Below are positions 1 to 10,967 of a stretch of 64,000 nucleotides of DNA, in pieces. Under the pieces are notes generated by a model. It was not told where the DNA came from. It did no database searches and was given only the letters and a program-made list of their open reading frames with translations. The stretch is from Pinus tabuliformis (lineage: Eukaryota; Streptophyta; Pinopsida; Pinales; Pinaceae). The first letter of the stretch is position 1, and each line of letters starts with the position of its first letter. The stretch covers positions 451,360,014 through 451,424,013 of the forward strand of contig CM062810.1 of NCBI GenBank assembly GCA_031772625.1, written 5' to 3'. Made by a program: the position numbers and the translations under genes.

Positions 1-619
1 ACCTAGTACATTAAGTAGTGCATTGATAATCCTCATGCATCATTACCAAAGACTCAGACAACTCTGAATTAAGAATTTAGTAAGCCTAAATCTGAGGCAT
101 AGTTAGTAATTGAATTCAAGGAGATTTGAATGAGAGTCGATGAGACACCTTAGGACTTTGATCAGAGGTTGAAGTATGAGGTCAGGCAGGCTAACATGCA
201 AATTTTAAATACCCAACATTGGAACTAGTTTATAGTGTCACTTTTGCCACACTTAAGAATACATTTGTCACAACAAAAGATTGTAATGCAAGAAGAAGCC
301 TCAGTAGCCTATGCAGAATTTACAAATGATGAGGATTGAATCCCGTGAGGAGGATTAGAGCATTAATATTGCACCAAAAAGTGGTATGACGACTAGCACA
401 ATTAAAGGTAGGAAGTCCGAAGAAGATGGATGGGTCTGCAAAGCTCCTGAGAAAGAAGTCTCCTTCGACCTTAATCACACTAAGGAAAAATTCATGGAAG
501 CAAAGAAGAGCTTCGTTGAGGCCTCCACCTTAGGAAACCAGGACAAGACACTGAAGACTAGTGCAACACAAGAATTTGATCCTTCCGTACTCACTACATT
601 TTTGGAGACCTACTGAAGT
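1..619 (+). pseudogene. Ty3/gypsy gag C-terminal remnant (element 0)
   Basis: Broken reading frames match the gag of element 1 at 6640-8200. Pieces such as EVRQANMQILN and HLRIHLSQQK resemble the capsid region of plant gypsy gag. The last open stretch (386-616) carries the EASTLG / LTTFLETY block, also present at 7972-8214. The start lies outside the window and several stops interrupt it. Gag would form the particle that packages element RNA. I see no zinc knuckle in this part. The superfamily is supported by the RT-before-integrase order downstream. Confidence 0.6.
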
Positions 620-621
620 TA

Positions 622-1210
622 TTGCGCGATAGAAAGGTTGCAGAAGGATTGCAAGATTTAATAGACAAGTGCGCCAATAAGGAAAAGACTCCTACGGAGC
701 AGTGCACAATTAGAAATATGGGTATGCATAAGGAACTAATAGGATGCAAGATGTATCTAACAATGCAGATAAGCGATTGTGAAATGGACAAGGTAATCTT
801 GGATCTCGGGTCCGATGCGAATGTTTTGTCGAAGCAGACATGGGAAAGGATGGGGAGACCTGTGTTGCAGTGGTCTCCGATTTATTTCCAAATGGAAAAT
901 CAATAGAAATCATCCCAATGGGATGATTGTATGGAATGACAGTCAATATTGAGCATTAGCAGACTTCCAGGTTATAAAAATTGTCGATGATAGTAAGCCT
1001 TACCCCGCACTCCAGGGAATTGATTGGGCTATTAATATGAATGGGGTAATTAATTTGAAGAAGAGGACATTGTTGTTTGAAAGTAAGTTGCTAAGGGTTA
1101 TAGTGCCATTGGATCCTACAGAAGGGGTGCGCTATACTGGACCGGTCCTCGATTATCTAGAAAGTGACAATGAGTTGGATCAAATATACAAGATAACATC
1201 ACGAGATCAA
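622..1210 (+). pseudogene. Retropepsin-like protease region (element 0)
   Basis: An aspartic protease region that would cleave Gag-Pol. The catalytic-type motif is VILDLGSDANVL, with the aspartate codon at about 802-804; D-L-G-S stands in for the usual D-T/S-G. It is followed by KQTWERMGRP and a conserved block, YPALQGIDWAINMNG, just after a stop near 904. The parallel region in element 1 is 8220-8640. Stops and a frame change make it non-functional. The call rests on the motif plus its place between gag and RT. Confidence 0.6.
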
Positions 1211-1228
1211 GACTAGCTCAATCCAACG

Positions 1229-2041
1229 GTGGATGGAAGGATCACATGGGATGGAGAGAGTTCCTACACTTCTGTCTCAAATGAGGAATTAGAGCATTGG
1301 AAAAACTGCTTACATGAAGTGTCTACATTATGGTGCAATATGATGACGAAGTCACTGTGCTGTGTTTCGTCAGAGGTAAGAAAGCTACCTTATTATCATT
1401 GTTTGACTGACGTAGATATATTTTTAGGTGAATTTGAGCATGAAGTCCCTAAAGACCACCGTTTTCAAGCATTGGTGTTGGTGCTGTGTGTTGTGCCTGC
1501 ATGATGGTGGGGTATGCATAAGGAAAGCTTTGCTGGATGGAGGGATTATAGGTGAATGATGAAGTTACGCTTTGGGCATGATAATACTAGAATGACTGAA
1601 AAGTATAGTGGGAAGGATGATCCGCGTGATCACTTGGAAAAATGGACTAAGGCATGGGGGATGGAACAACAACTAGAATGGGTACATATATTTTTTCATA
1701 CCTTGGATACAATCACCATGAAATGGCATCTCGAAACAGAGCTTCGCCACGACACTGCGAAACTGGATATATTGAAGGAAGGTTTCTTATTGACTTTTAG
1801 CTTCGAGGATGGATTTGAGAGTATTGACAAAGAAATGCAAGAAATAAAAGTAGCTATGTTCAGGACACCAAAGGAATCGGGAGAATGGACCCAGCCAGAT
1901 TGGAGTACACAGCTATGCCATGCACTCAAATGCTATAATCTGACTGCTGAAGAAGAAGATGACCCACAAAATATTACCATTCAGGAGACTAAAGGTCAGC
2001 GTGATGTCAAAGGATCAAAGGTAGTGAACCCAGATATATGA
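1229..2041 (+). pseudogene. Second gag-like block between protease and RT (element 0)
   Basis: Two open stretches (1229-1504 and 1556-2041) join through a stop at 1502. The protein has VRKLPYYHCLTDVD, then FEHEVPKDHRFQAL, then TEKYSGKDDPRDHLEKW and an aromatic-rich helical segment ending near FEDGFESIDKEMQE. The order 'DP..HL..W..A', W, then helices resembles the retrotransposon gag (capsid) fold. Its position after protease and before RT is unusual, because the true gag lies upstream. It could instead be a pol-fused linker domain. I infer the gag-like fold; I cannot run a profile search. Confidence 0.45.
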
Positions 2042-2071
2042 GAGCCTCTGAAAACTCAACAGGTAAACATT

Positions 2072-3050
2072 GTGTCTGAAGAAGAACCCAAGTTCGTGAA
2101 GATCGATGATTATTGGGACAAAGATACGGTTGATGAAGTGGTTGAGCTGTTGCGCGAGTACAAAGACTTATTTCCCACAAAGTTTTCAGATTTGAAAGGA
2201 ATTGTCGACAATTTAGGCATTATGAAGATTACATTGAAACTAGATGTGAAGCCTATTAAGCAGCGACCTTATCGATGGAATCCAAAGTATAAGGAAAATT
2301 CTGCCTCAAACTGGATAAGATGTTGGAAGCAAGCATTATTGAACCTATAGAAGAATCTGATTGGGTAAACCCAATGGTAGTCCAAGAGAATAAATAGAAA
2401 GGAGAAATCTTCCTATGCATAGATCTGTGGAATCTGAATGATGCCTGTGTTCATGACCCATTTCCAACACCATTCACTGATGATGTATTAGAGATTGTTG
2501 GCAGCCAGGAAGCATATTCATTCACTAATGGATTTTCAGGTTATCATCAAATAAGGATCACACTCGAGGATCGAAGAAAAACAACCTTCGCGATAGAGTG
2601 GGGTTGTTTTTAGTACACTGTTATGTCTTTTGGATTAAAAAAATCACCTACAATATTTTCTAGCGTAGTCATAGAAACGTTCAAGGAATCCATTCATAAG
2701 CTTCTGGAAGTATACTTCGATGAATTGACTATGTTTGGCTTGGTAAACACCATGTAGCAAGTCTATGCCTTATGTTGGATACATGTTGAAGATTTTAGAT
2801 TGCGCTGCAGTTGAAAAAGTGTATATTCTATGTGCCTTTCGATATTTTGCTTGGCCACACTGTCTGTAAGCAAGGGTTGATGGTGGAACCTACGATGATC
2901 ATCGTCATTGTAAATTTGGAACCCCATAGGAACGTGAAACAACTGTGTGTGACCTTGGGACACACTGGGTACTACAGACGTGAAACAACTGCGTGTGACA
3001 TTGAGACACACCAGGTATTATAGGAAGTTTACCATGACGTATGCCTAGAT
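2072..3050 (+). pseudogene. Ty3/gypsy reverse transcriptase (element 0)
   Basis: This would copy element RNA to DNA in the particle. Landmarks in order are LLREYKDLFPTKFSDLKG, KPIKQRPYRWNPKY, WVNPMVVQENK, CIDLWNLNDACVHDPFPTP, FSGYHQIRITLEDRRKTTF, MSFGLKKSPTIFSSVV, and an active-site relic VYFDELTMFG near 2710-2745. There Y-F-D-E replaces Y-x-D-D. Stops occur at about 2348, 2395 and 2611, and the thumb region (2760-3050) is scrambled. It is therefore dead. The Ty3 assignment follows from the RNase H and integrase lying 3' of RT. Confidence 0.85.
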
Positions 3051-3060
3051 AACTGCGTCG

Positions 3061-3560
3061 ATGGAGAAATTGTTAAAAAAGGATGCAATGTTTTACTGGG
3101 ATGAAGATTGTCAGCACAACTTAGATGTCTTGAAGGAGAAGATGGTGACAACAGCTATTTTGGTGTTTCCCAATTGGAAAAAGGAGTTTTATGTGCATGT
3201 TGATATATCCTGTATTGCATTAGGAGTAGTTTTAACACAAGAAGGACAGGGTGAGATTGATCACCCTGTAGCTTTCTCAAGTAGAAAGGTATCAAAAGTA
3301 GAGCAGATTTACTCCACTATAGAGAACGAAGGGATGCCGATGGTCTATGCATTTCATAAATTCAGGCATTATTTGTTAGGCAAACACTTTAAGATGTACA
3401 CAGATCACTCCGCTCTAAAGTACCTAGTCAACAAGCCTATGTTGGGGGGGAAGATCTACCGATGGTTGTTCTTATTCTAGGAGTATGACTTTGAGGTAAT
3501 TGTGATGTCTAGAAGGTTAAATGTGGGTCTAGATCATCTTTAAAGGATTGAAATAGGCGA
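3061..3560 (+). pseudogene. Ty3/gypsy RNase H domain (element 0)
   Basis: This degrades the RNA strand of the hybrid after reverse transcription. The best open stretch is 3061-3480. It shows the tether (FYWDEDCQHNLDVLKEKM), the first strand with its aspartate (EFYVHVDISCIALGVVLTQ), HPVAFSSRKVSKVEQIYST with the glutamate-bearing IENEG, and MYTDHSALKYLVNKP, whose D lies in TDH. A stop at 3478 precedes EYDFEVIV and the tail. All main acidic residues are visible, so decay here is lighter than in RT. Confidence 0.85.
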
Positions 3561-3599
3561 AGAACCTAATAGCTTGGAGGAAGGACTGCGAGACACACA

Positions 3600-4860
3600 A
3601 ATCTTTGTGGTTCGCACCATGGACAATCATTTTGCTGACATTATTCAATTTCTAACTACGGGAACTACTCCAGAAGGATACTCCACTCAATAGAAGAAGG
3701 AGCTAGTAGCCTGTGCAACATATTTTTTGGTAATTGTGGGTCATTTATATAAGATGGGGATGGATGAGGTATTGTGAAGGTATGTTACAAGGTTTGAACA
3801 CATGAGTATCCTTACTGAAGCTCATGGAGGAGTGGCAGGAGGTCACTATGCAAGGAAAGCGACTGCGCAGAAGATTTTGTGTGTTGGGTTATGTTGGCCA
3901 ATGCTACAAAAGGATTCTAAGGTATATTGTAAGGTGTGTGATGCTTGCCATAGGATAGGGCAGCCTTCACGATGGGATGAACTACCCTAAAATCCCCAAG
4001 TCTCGCTATAGGTATTTGAGAAATGGGTCATTTACTTTATAAGCCTGATACAACCACCAGGAAAGAAGACGAGTGCGCGGTACATTATTACTGCAACAAA
4101 ATAATTAACCAGATGGGTAGAAGTGCAACCAGTAAGGGATTGTAACACTGCAACTGTTACGGAGTTTCTTTTTGCGTATTTATTAATAAAGTTTGGATGC
4201 CCGAAATTTTTTATGAGTGATAGGGGTATGCATTTTTTGAATGAAACAATCATCACAATGATGGAAGCGTTTCAGGTATATCATCAAAAGAGAATTCCCT
4301 ATCACCCACAAGGGAATGGAACCATGGAACATTTTAATAAGATCTTGGAGCATGGCTTACAAAGATATGAAACGCGTAGAGGAATGATTGAGAAATGTGC
4401 ATACCTATTGTGTTATGGGCTTATAGGACGACCTGCAAGAAATTGATAGGACAAACACCATTCTAGTTTGTTAGTGGAATCGAAGCAGTCATGCCGATGG
4501 AGTAGATTGTTCCCAGCTTAAGAATTGCAGCCTTAATTGAGATGGAAGACCGTGAGACCTTGGAGGAATGGCTCGCACAGATCATAGAGTTAGAGGAAGA
4601 CCGTTTCCTAGCAGGATTCCATAAGCAAGTGCAAACGGAACGCGAAAAAGCATGGCATGATAGGGAAATTAAGATGCATACATTAAAGGTAAATAATTTG
4701 GTGTTGTTATATGATAGCAGGTTCACAAACTTTCGACGAAAGTTTCAAATGCACTGGTTTGGGTCATATGCATCAAACAAATTACAGATGGTGGTGTAGT
4801 TTAGCTCGCAAAGCTGAATGGGGAACATTTCCCTAGAAAAGAAAATGAAAGTAAGTTGAA
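3600..4860 (+). pseudogene. Ty3/gypsy integrase (element 0)
   Basis: This would insert cDNA into the genome. The zinc-binding H-H-C-C is visible in 3802-3990: H in EAHGG, H in GGHYARKAT, then C-K-V-C-D-A-C-H. In the catalytic core the first acidic residue is lost (EKWVIYFI, where D is expected). The second is present in MSDRGMHF. The glutamate is in HPQGNGTMEHFNK (about 4300-4335). The C-terminal part (4542-4799) contains the LLYDSRFTNFRRKFQMHWFG block. A weak block with GEHFPRK follows near 4825. Multiple stops separate the parts. Confidence 0.85.
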
Positions 4861-5003
4861 GATATATATAGGGGATCTTGTCGTTGCATTATGACTATAT
4901 GGTACCAGCACATTCTCATTAATCTAGGTAGCTGCAAGGGATTGCGGGACTATAAACTATGTTGCCCAACTAGGAGAAAAGCTTAATTTGGAGGTTGCGC
5001 GCA

Positions 5004-5873
5004 TGTTGGGTAGCGAAGGCCCTGTGTAACGGTTTTGGGGCTTAATGCCCACAAGTCAGGGTAATAATATTGTAAAGGTCCCATGAAGTGTGTGGAGTGC
5101 GAAATGTAATAGGTCAAGTCAAAGGGTTTTCCACCCAAAAATAACGTAAAATAATAGAAAGTGAATCCGCATGCCCATGATTTGCAGACCATGGGAATGT
5201 ATAAATAGAGCAAGGCTCTAATGTTAGAAGTCATTTTTTCTTGGTTTTTGGATCTTGAATGTTATGGGTTTTTGAAGGAAATATTCTCTTTGCATCTGCC
5301 AGTCCAAGTCAAGGGTGTTGGTAGATAGATAGAGGCTCTGTAGTTGTGTGCCAGAGGCCTGGTAGAGTCTGCAGCTGTGTGTGTGGACCCCTGAAACTGA
5401 GTGGGCAGGGTAGATCTAGTTGTACTAAACAAAAGATAAAGAAAAATAAGAGTTTCTGAATTATTATGTCCTTTATCACGAATCTATCTGCTTGCTTATG
5501 TTCTGAATTTATGCATATTTATGATTGCGCGCACTGGTTATTACTGTTAAATGTTTGCTTAAAGCCCTTAAGAAGTAGATCAAATCTATAATAACATCAC
5601 TAATAATAAGATTCTAAGGACATCCTCATCATTGGGCCTTGCAAAGACCAGATTGCTGTGTAGAGTAGTGGAAGAGCGCAGATCAGTTCGTGACCTATCC
5701 AGACCTCATCAAGACATTTCAAGTGTGTGGAAACCTGGTTCTAGCACCCTCCCCTACTACCTCGGGCGATACTTCAGTCCGCACTCCGTGGAATGTTGCC
5801 AAAAGGGTCGATAGTGCGGGATTTTTTTGGCTAAAACACTTCTGAACCTAGGTCAGGCCCCAACAAGCCAACA
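5004..5873 (+). repeat. LTR A of the element 0/1 gypsy family
   Basis: An 870-bp sequence with TGTTGG...CCAACA ends, matching LTR B (23101-23972) end to end and, more distantly, LTR C and inverted LTR D. By eye, about 12 of the first ~98 bases differ from LTR B, so the copies are old. Element 0 integrase ends just upstream and the leader and gag of element 1 start just downstream. It could therefore serve as the 3' LTR of one and the 5' LTR of the other. The flanking pentamers (GCGCA before LTR A, ACATT after LTR B) do not match. Confidence 0.85.
5200..5208 (+). promoter_or_regulatory. TATA box of LTR A
   Basis: TATAAATAG lies in LTR A and is conserved in LTR B at 23298-23306. The inverted LTR D has CTATTTATA at 63234-63242. 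A dyad-symmetric segment sits just upstream (5174-5195). It probably marks the U3/R promoter of the element. Confidence 0.6.
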
Positions 5874-5875
5874 AA

Positions 5876-5893
5876 TGGTTTCATTTCTGGGAC
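5876..5893 (+). other. Candidate primer binding site of element 1
   Basis: TGGTTTCATTTCTGGGAC starts two bases after the LTR A end. TGG next to the LTR is the usual plant primer-site start. I cannot name the matching tRNA, so the call rests on position only. Confidence 0.3.
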
Positions 5894-5899
5894 CTAGAT

Positions 5900-6376
5900 C
5901 TACCTAAGGGATATTTGATGTCAGAACACTTGAACCTTACAAGGAAAGAACTTGAAGATTTGTTGGATTAGAAGCTTCATGATTTTGTGGTATAGGAAAA
6001 CAAAAACCCACAGATATCTGAGGAGAGGTGGCTGGATCACTGCATATACATGGAAATCCATGAGATCTTCTTCGCGTCCTTCTTGACAAAACTGTATGAG
6101 TGGATCGCTAGGCTAGCTGACAGTTAGGGAAGGTGTAGACTGGAACAACCCATCGTGTGGACTCCAGAATTAGTGCACAGACTAGAGGCATTTGAAGATA
6201 AAATCACACAGGCAGTATATCGGATAATAGGTAGGAATATCAATGAGTTCTCTATAAACACAATTGTGAGATACAATGAAGCAGAGAGGCATTTTATCAA
6301 GGGACTGCAAGGTAAGTACATCAAATCATTGAATACTTGGATTAAAATGATGTTATGTGAAAAACGGGTTATGTGA
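5900..6376 (+). pseudogene. Leader open-frame remnant upstream of gag (element 1)
   Basis: Between LTR A and gag lies a broken frame. It contains EHLNLTRKELEDLLD, then RLEQPIVWTPELVHRLEAF within 6155-6376, and a basic helical segment ending KSLNTWIKMMLCEKRV. It has no motif I recognise. It may be an N-terminal extension of Gag or a separate small protein. Stops occur near 5970, 5993 and 6127. Confidence 0.35.
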
Positions 6377-7971
6377 ATCCATTGATGTCTGGGGTAATGC
6401 GAAGTGGAAGAGGCTACCAAGGGATCAAAGGAATAGAGAACAATCTCCTGATTTCACTACCAAGAAGAATCGAGGAGGAGCTTGCTGGGTTCTCTCCGAG
6501 AGGCGCGGTCCGGTTGATAAAGAAATACATTCCATTGGTACCACCGCCGTCCACACCATCACCCACTTCACCTACATCAACTCCATCTTCACCTACACCC
6601 CCTCCACCTCCACCACTGAGGGTTGGAATGGCGAGTGCGATCAAGTTGCCTGTATATAGAGGCGTAGGAAATGAAGGACCAGAATAGTTTTGGTTCATGG
6701 TAAAGGTGGTATGGGAAGCCCAAGGCATTACGTATGATAACATTAAAAATGCTACTTTAGTAAGCACGCTGCAGGATCACGCATTGACATGGTATAAAAA
6801 GTACTCTAGCGATCACCCAAATGCGAGAATAGTGGCGATCCAGGATGCATTAAACAAAGCATTTAGTAGGCCAAATCAGAGACACAATCGATCATCGAGT
6901 TCAAGGAGATCGTCATGCTACCAGGTGAAACCCATTGAGATCTGGATTAGTGACTGAGGAATACAATCTGTGAGGCTAACATGATACTGACAGATGCGCA
7001 ACACCGCACATGGTTTGTGGAATCTTTGACACCAAATCTGAGGATGGTGTTGTCACAACAAAATATCTCAACCTAGGATGAAGCGTTAGAGATAGGAATG
7101 AGGTTGCATGAAACTCCAATACAGGACCCTGGGTTGGGAGTTCAGCAAATCCATGTGCAACTACAAAACCTATGCTTGGAAATGCAAAGCTTGAAGCAGG
7201 ATAGGGCGCCCCGACCGGAGGTGCGTGAAGGAGTGTGGCGTATCAAATGAAAAGGCCAAGGTCACGATAAGGATCACTGGCCTATATTTGTGAACTATCA
7301 TAGCGAGAGGAGGACTGATGCCATTAAGACTGTAGGTACAAGTAGGGCTAAGTGTGGTGCCTGCACTCTGGTGCGTGATTTGTTAAGTAGGAGGCAAGCA
7401 CGCAATGGACAACTGTCACCTGTTGCAGAAATATACCCAAACTCCACAGCAGCTGTATTGCAACTTTTGTAGATTAGTGGGCCACAACGAGTGAACATGC
7501 CAAAGCTATGAACTCATGTTGGATAGGACCCTAACCTATCGAATGCAGACTGAGACATGAGGTTTCGATCCAGCTGCAGGGCCACAAGGTGGGTTCCATG
7601 GATGTGGATGAGGGAGAGGAGGAATGGGACCTAGATGAGGGCGCGGACAGCTGATCTATTATAATTGTGGACGGCCGGGGCACTACGCTCGTGATTGTAC
7701 TAACCCAACGAGAATATCTTGTCTGTATTGTGAGCAGTTTGACCATGGAATGGTAGATTGTTTGACGTTGATTGCCGAAATGTGTGAAAAGGGGATACTA
7801 CAACCTACTCTTACTCAAAATATCCAAATGATGAGGTTTGAACCACATAAAGAGGAGCCCAGCATAAACATGGTACTGTGGAGCAGTGCAACTATGGGGG
7901 AAGATGCAAGGGAACAACCCGAAGATGATGTGAAGGGTCGCGATGCTCTTACAAAGGAACCTAAATTTTAG
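6373..7971 (+). pseudogene. Gag with proline-rich hinge and zinc knuckles (element 1)
   Basis: A proline/threonine/serine run (about 6540-6620) precedes IKLPVYRGVGNE, VVWEAQGITYDNIKNATL and ALTWYKKYSSDHPNARI, which together form a retrotransposon capsid. Further on are CNFCRLVGHNE-stop-TC (about 7460-7502), YNCGRPGHYARDC (7655-7699; its first Cys is now Tyr) and CLYCEQFDHGMVDC (7720-7761, intact CX2CX4HX4C). Up to three knuckles suggest strong RNA binding. Frame changes between 6950 and 7660 show decay. The similarity of order and sequence to element 0 gag indicates one family. Confidence 0.75.
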
Positions 7972-8880
7972 ATGGAACATGTGAAGGGAACATCTAAGGA
8001 AGCTAAGAAGAACTTCATGGAAGCCTCTACTCTAGGTAGTAGGGATCCAACTGAGCCGGGAATGGATTTCTCTATGCTTACTACCCTTTTAGAGACATGT
8101 ATGAAGCTGCTACATGAAAATAAGGTAGGTAAGCGACTACAAGAACTGATCACTAGGTGCGCAGGATCAGGGGAGCCATGCGTGGTCCAGAAACTTGGAA
8201 AACATGCTTTGTGAACCGGGCGGGAAATGTGAATGATGGCACAAATTGGTGAGTATGAGATGGATCAGGTCATCCTGGATTTGAGGTCAGATGTGAATGT
8301 ATTGCCCAAGCAAACGTGGGAATGCATGGGTAGGCCCGCGTTGTAGTGGTCTCCTATTCAATTATGGATGGCCAACCAACAAAAGATCTTACGGATGGGA
8401 GGATTGCAAGGGGTGACGGTGGACATTGAAGGCGTAAGTACTTAGACAGACTTTGAGGTAATAGAAATTGTTGACGATAATAATCCATACCCTGCATTGC
8501 TAGGAATATATTGGGCCACAGACATGAATGGGGTCATCAAATTAAAAATACGAAAGATGATATTCGAGAAAAAGTCGCTCCATGTAGTAGTTCCACTGGA
8601 CCTGACCAGGAGCACGTTACACTGGACCTGTGCGCGACGAGGAGAGTGAAAATGAACTGGATTGCATCTACTAGATAACAATGCAAGACCAGGATTGGGT
8701 GAATCCCACAGTGGACGAGAGAATCTCATGGGAGCATGATAGTTCCTACATGTCAGATTCAGATGAGGAGATAGAATGATGGTAGAACCGATTGCATGAA
8801 GTAACGACACTTGACTTTAATATGATGATTAGATCACTGCGACGCATGACAACCAAGGTAAGGAAACTACCAGGAGATGA
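7972..8880 (+). pseudogene. Gag end and protease region (element 1)
   Basis: The open stretch 7972-8214 ends in a block shared with element 0 (NFMEASTLG, MLTTLLETC). Protease follows after a frame change: MDQVILDLRSDVNVLPKQTW near 8255-8320. The D-L-R-S there has lost the active-site glycine seen as D-L-G-S in element 0. Then come GIYWATDMNGVIKLK and the tail MMIRSLRRMTTKVRKLP, ending about 8872. Exactly after VRKLP the two elements diverge: element 0 continues into its gag-like/RT pol, while element 1 continues into unrelated sequence. Confidence 0.65.
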
Positions 8881-9779
8881 CGACACAACAAAGGGGGAGG
8901 ACATTGTAGATTAGAAGCGGCACGATGTACAGGAAGGAGCGTTGTGAGAGACAACTACAACAGGGAGGAGTACACCTTGGAGAAGGAGAAGGAGACTGTG
9001 TGTATGGGTGGGAGGCCATTAGCATTGAACGAGGCTTGGGAAACCAAGACAAAGTGGTTCAGGCACCCGCTTATGATAAAGGGTGCGGCTATATGTTGTA
9101 CAACCTCACCCCAACTGAACTTGCATGTGCCAGGGGTTCGATGGGCCAATAGGACCATAAACAAAACAGGGTGTGCGAAGATAACCCTATTTGCGGTCAG
9201 ATGCGATGAAACTAGGAAGGCAAAGAGAATTTCCCCGACCACTTCCCCTACAGTTCGGACTGAACATGAGGACCTGGACAAAGGAATTCGACAGTTGTAG
9301 GAAGCCATTAGGCATGATAGCTTGAGACTTCGCAGGCTGGATGAAGAATGGGCAAGGCTAAGGAGGAAAAGCACAAGGCTGATGAGGAAATCAGCAAAAT
9401 AGAAATTGACGATGCACAAACGGGCCACACAAATGTGAGAATAAGGGGACCAGACCTGGCTAACCCTCCTATGATACTAGAACAAGTCGTGACCCTGCTA
9501 TCATGGTTACGACCGCACCCTAATGAATGGGGGAGCACAGAACACGACGTGCTACTGCATTCAGAGGTACGCGAAGGGTGCATGTAGCCTAGGCTAGCAG
9601 GGAAGAGGAAGTCTCGCATGAGGGGTGTGAACACCTGACTATCTGTAGGAGGCCCAGTCTCAGTATTCCACGTAGTTGAAAGAGGGAGGGGGAATATAAA
9701 GAAGTCTATAGGGAGGTTCCACGGTTCAGATGTGGTGCATAAGACCAATATGAAGCATAGAACGCGTCCACATACCAAG
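8881..9779 (+). pseudogene. Charged coiled-coil-like frames, start of the pol replacement (element 1)
   Basis: Short overlapping frames (8944-9300 and 9348-9587) read as charged helical protein, for example RLRRLDEEWARLRRKSTRL. No RT, RNase H or integrase motif is visible in any frame here. It sits between the shared protease end and recognisable ORF-X. It may be the N-terminal part of ORF-X, broken by several frameshifts, or unrelated filler. Confidence 0.35.
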
Positions 9780-10962
9780 GACTGCGCTGCCAAGTGGGAA
9801 GGATGGAAGGTGACCATTGCAGATATTGTTCATGATAAGATGTCCCATTTAAGACACTGAGGAGTGGGTGGCGGGCAATTAAGACACAAGGTTGAATGGA
9901 TTTACCGCCAAAATCGCATTAATGAACCATGAACGGCTGAATTTGAAATCAAAAAGGTATATAAAGCACGGGTGGCTTGTTACCACATACCCTTTGGCCC
10001 CTTGCATATTAAGTTGCTCTGTGTTCAAGTAGATAGGCACATGATGAATGAGGCAGTTGTAAAAGGAAGACCATGGTTTCAAAAACTGCCAAAGGAAATA
10101 CAGGAATCCCTACTTAGGTCGATATCCACAACTAAGGATGTTACGCAGTGCCCAATGTCACAGATGGGTGGGACAACTGAAATCCATAAATCACCCCAGA
10201 AGTCGTAGACTAAGAAGAACCCACAGGTAGCAGGATCAGTCCGGATGTCTCCAAGAAATCTGTAATTCGGCAAAATATCGATGGAAGTAAAGGGAAAAAC
10301 AATTACGATTGAGAGTGATGAAGAGGAAGAGGATCCTCTGACCTTTGTCGAAGAAATAGAACCAGAAGAAGAGATGGAAGAACCTATCTAGCCAGTATGG
10401 GCTCCAACAAAGCGGCCTAAGTATGTTCCTCCATGGAAAGGGAGGGTCAAGGTACCTAAAGGTTTGGATGGCGTTAACAGCACACTCATCACCCCATCTC
10501 TCCCTAAAGGGATTCTATTCGAAGGAACGATGAATGGACACATCCCTACTATGAAATTTCGAGACTGGGACCTTTTAGACACTGGGAAGTTTCCCCATTT
10601 GGAAACTAGTGAACTGATGGAGCAAAGCACAGAGGGGGCCGTTACAACACTATAGCTATAGGAATGGCTACGAAAGGTGGAGTAGGGTGGGCTGCTCTGC
10701 CTTCTATAAATTCCACACTTTCATCGGGCCCCCGTTACAGTATTGGTCATCAGGAAACTGCTCTACGTGGTGCACGATGGGTACTTATGACTAGACAAAC
10801 CCATCCCCATCACGGTGGAGCTCATTCATAAGATCTCTCAGCTTCCTTGTAAAGGAAGGGACCCCACAGAAATAGTTGGTATGAGTGGTAATTTGACGAT
10901 GACAAAAGCCATGAAAAAGAAATACAAATTGAAGAAAAAGCAGAGAGGGTATGCTATCAATA
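9780..10962 (+). pseudogene. ORF-X, N-terminal half (element 1)
   Basis: Blocks in order: WKVTIADIVHDK; EAVVKGRPWFQKLPKEIQES; an acidic run near 10310-10385; KYVPPWKGRVKVPKGLDG; IPTMKFRDWDLLDTGKFP; and KPIPITVELIHKISQLPCKG before the frame is cut at AINSI. The second copy at 24040-25680 shows the same order (KVTIEVTIHDL, IPILKMEDxDL, LIHRIMKFPHKGVDPAKE). I do not recognise the family. The frame has stops but long conserved segments, so it encoded a real protein. The 3' half resumes at 20958. Confidence 0.6.
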
Positions 10963-10967
10963 GTATT

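Noticed and set aside
9308-9817. 169-codon minus-strand frame in element 1
   Set aside because: Lies opposite the sense coding direction of the element and has no domain. It is best explained as a chance antisense frame.
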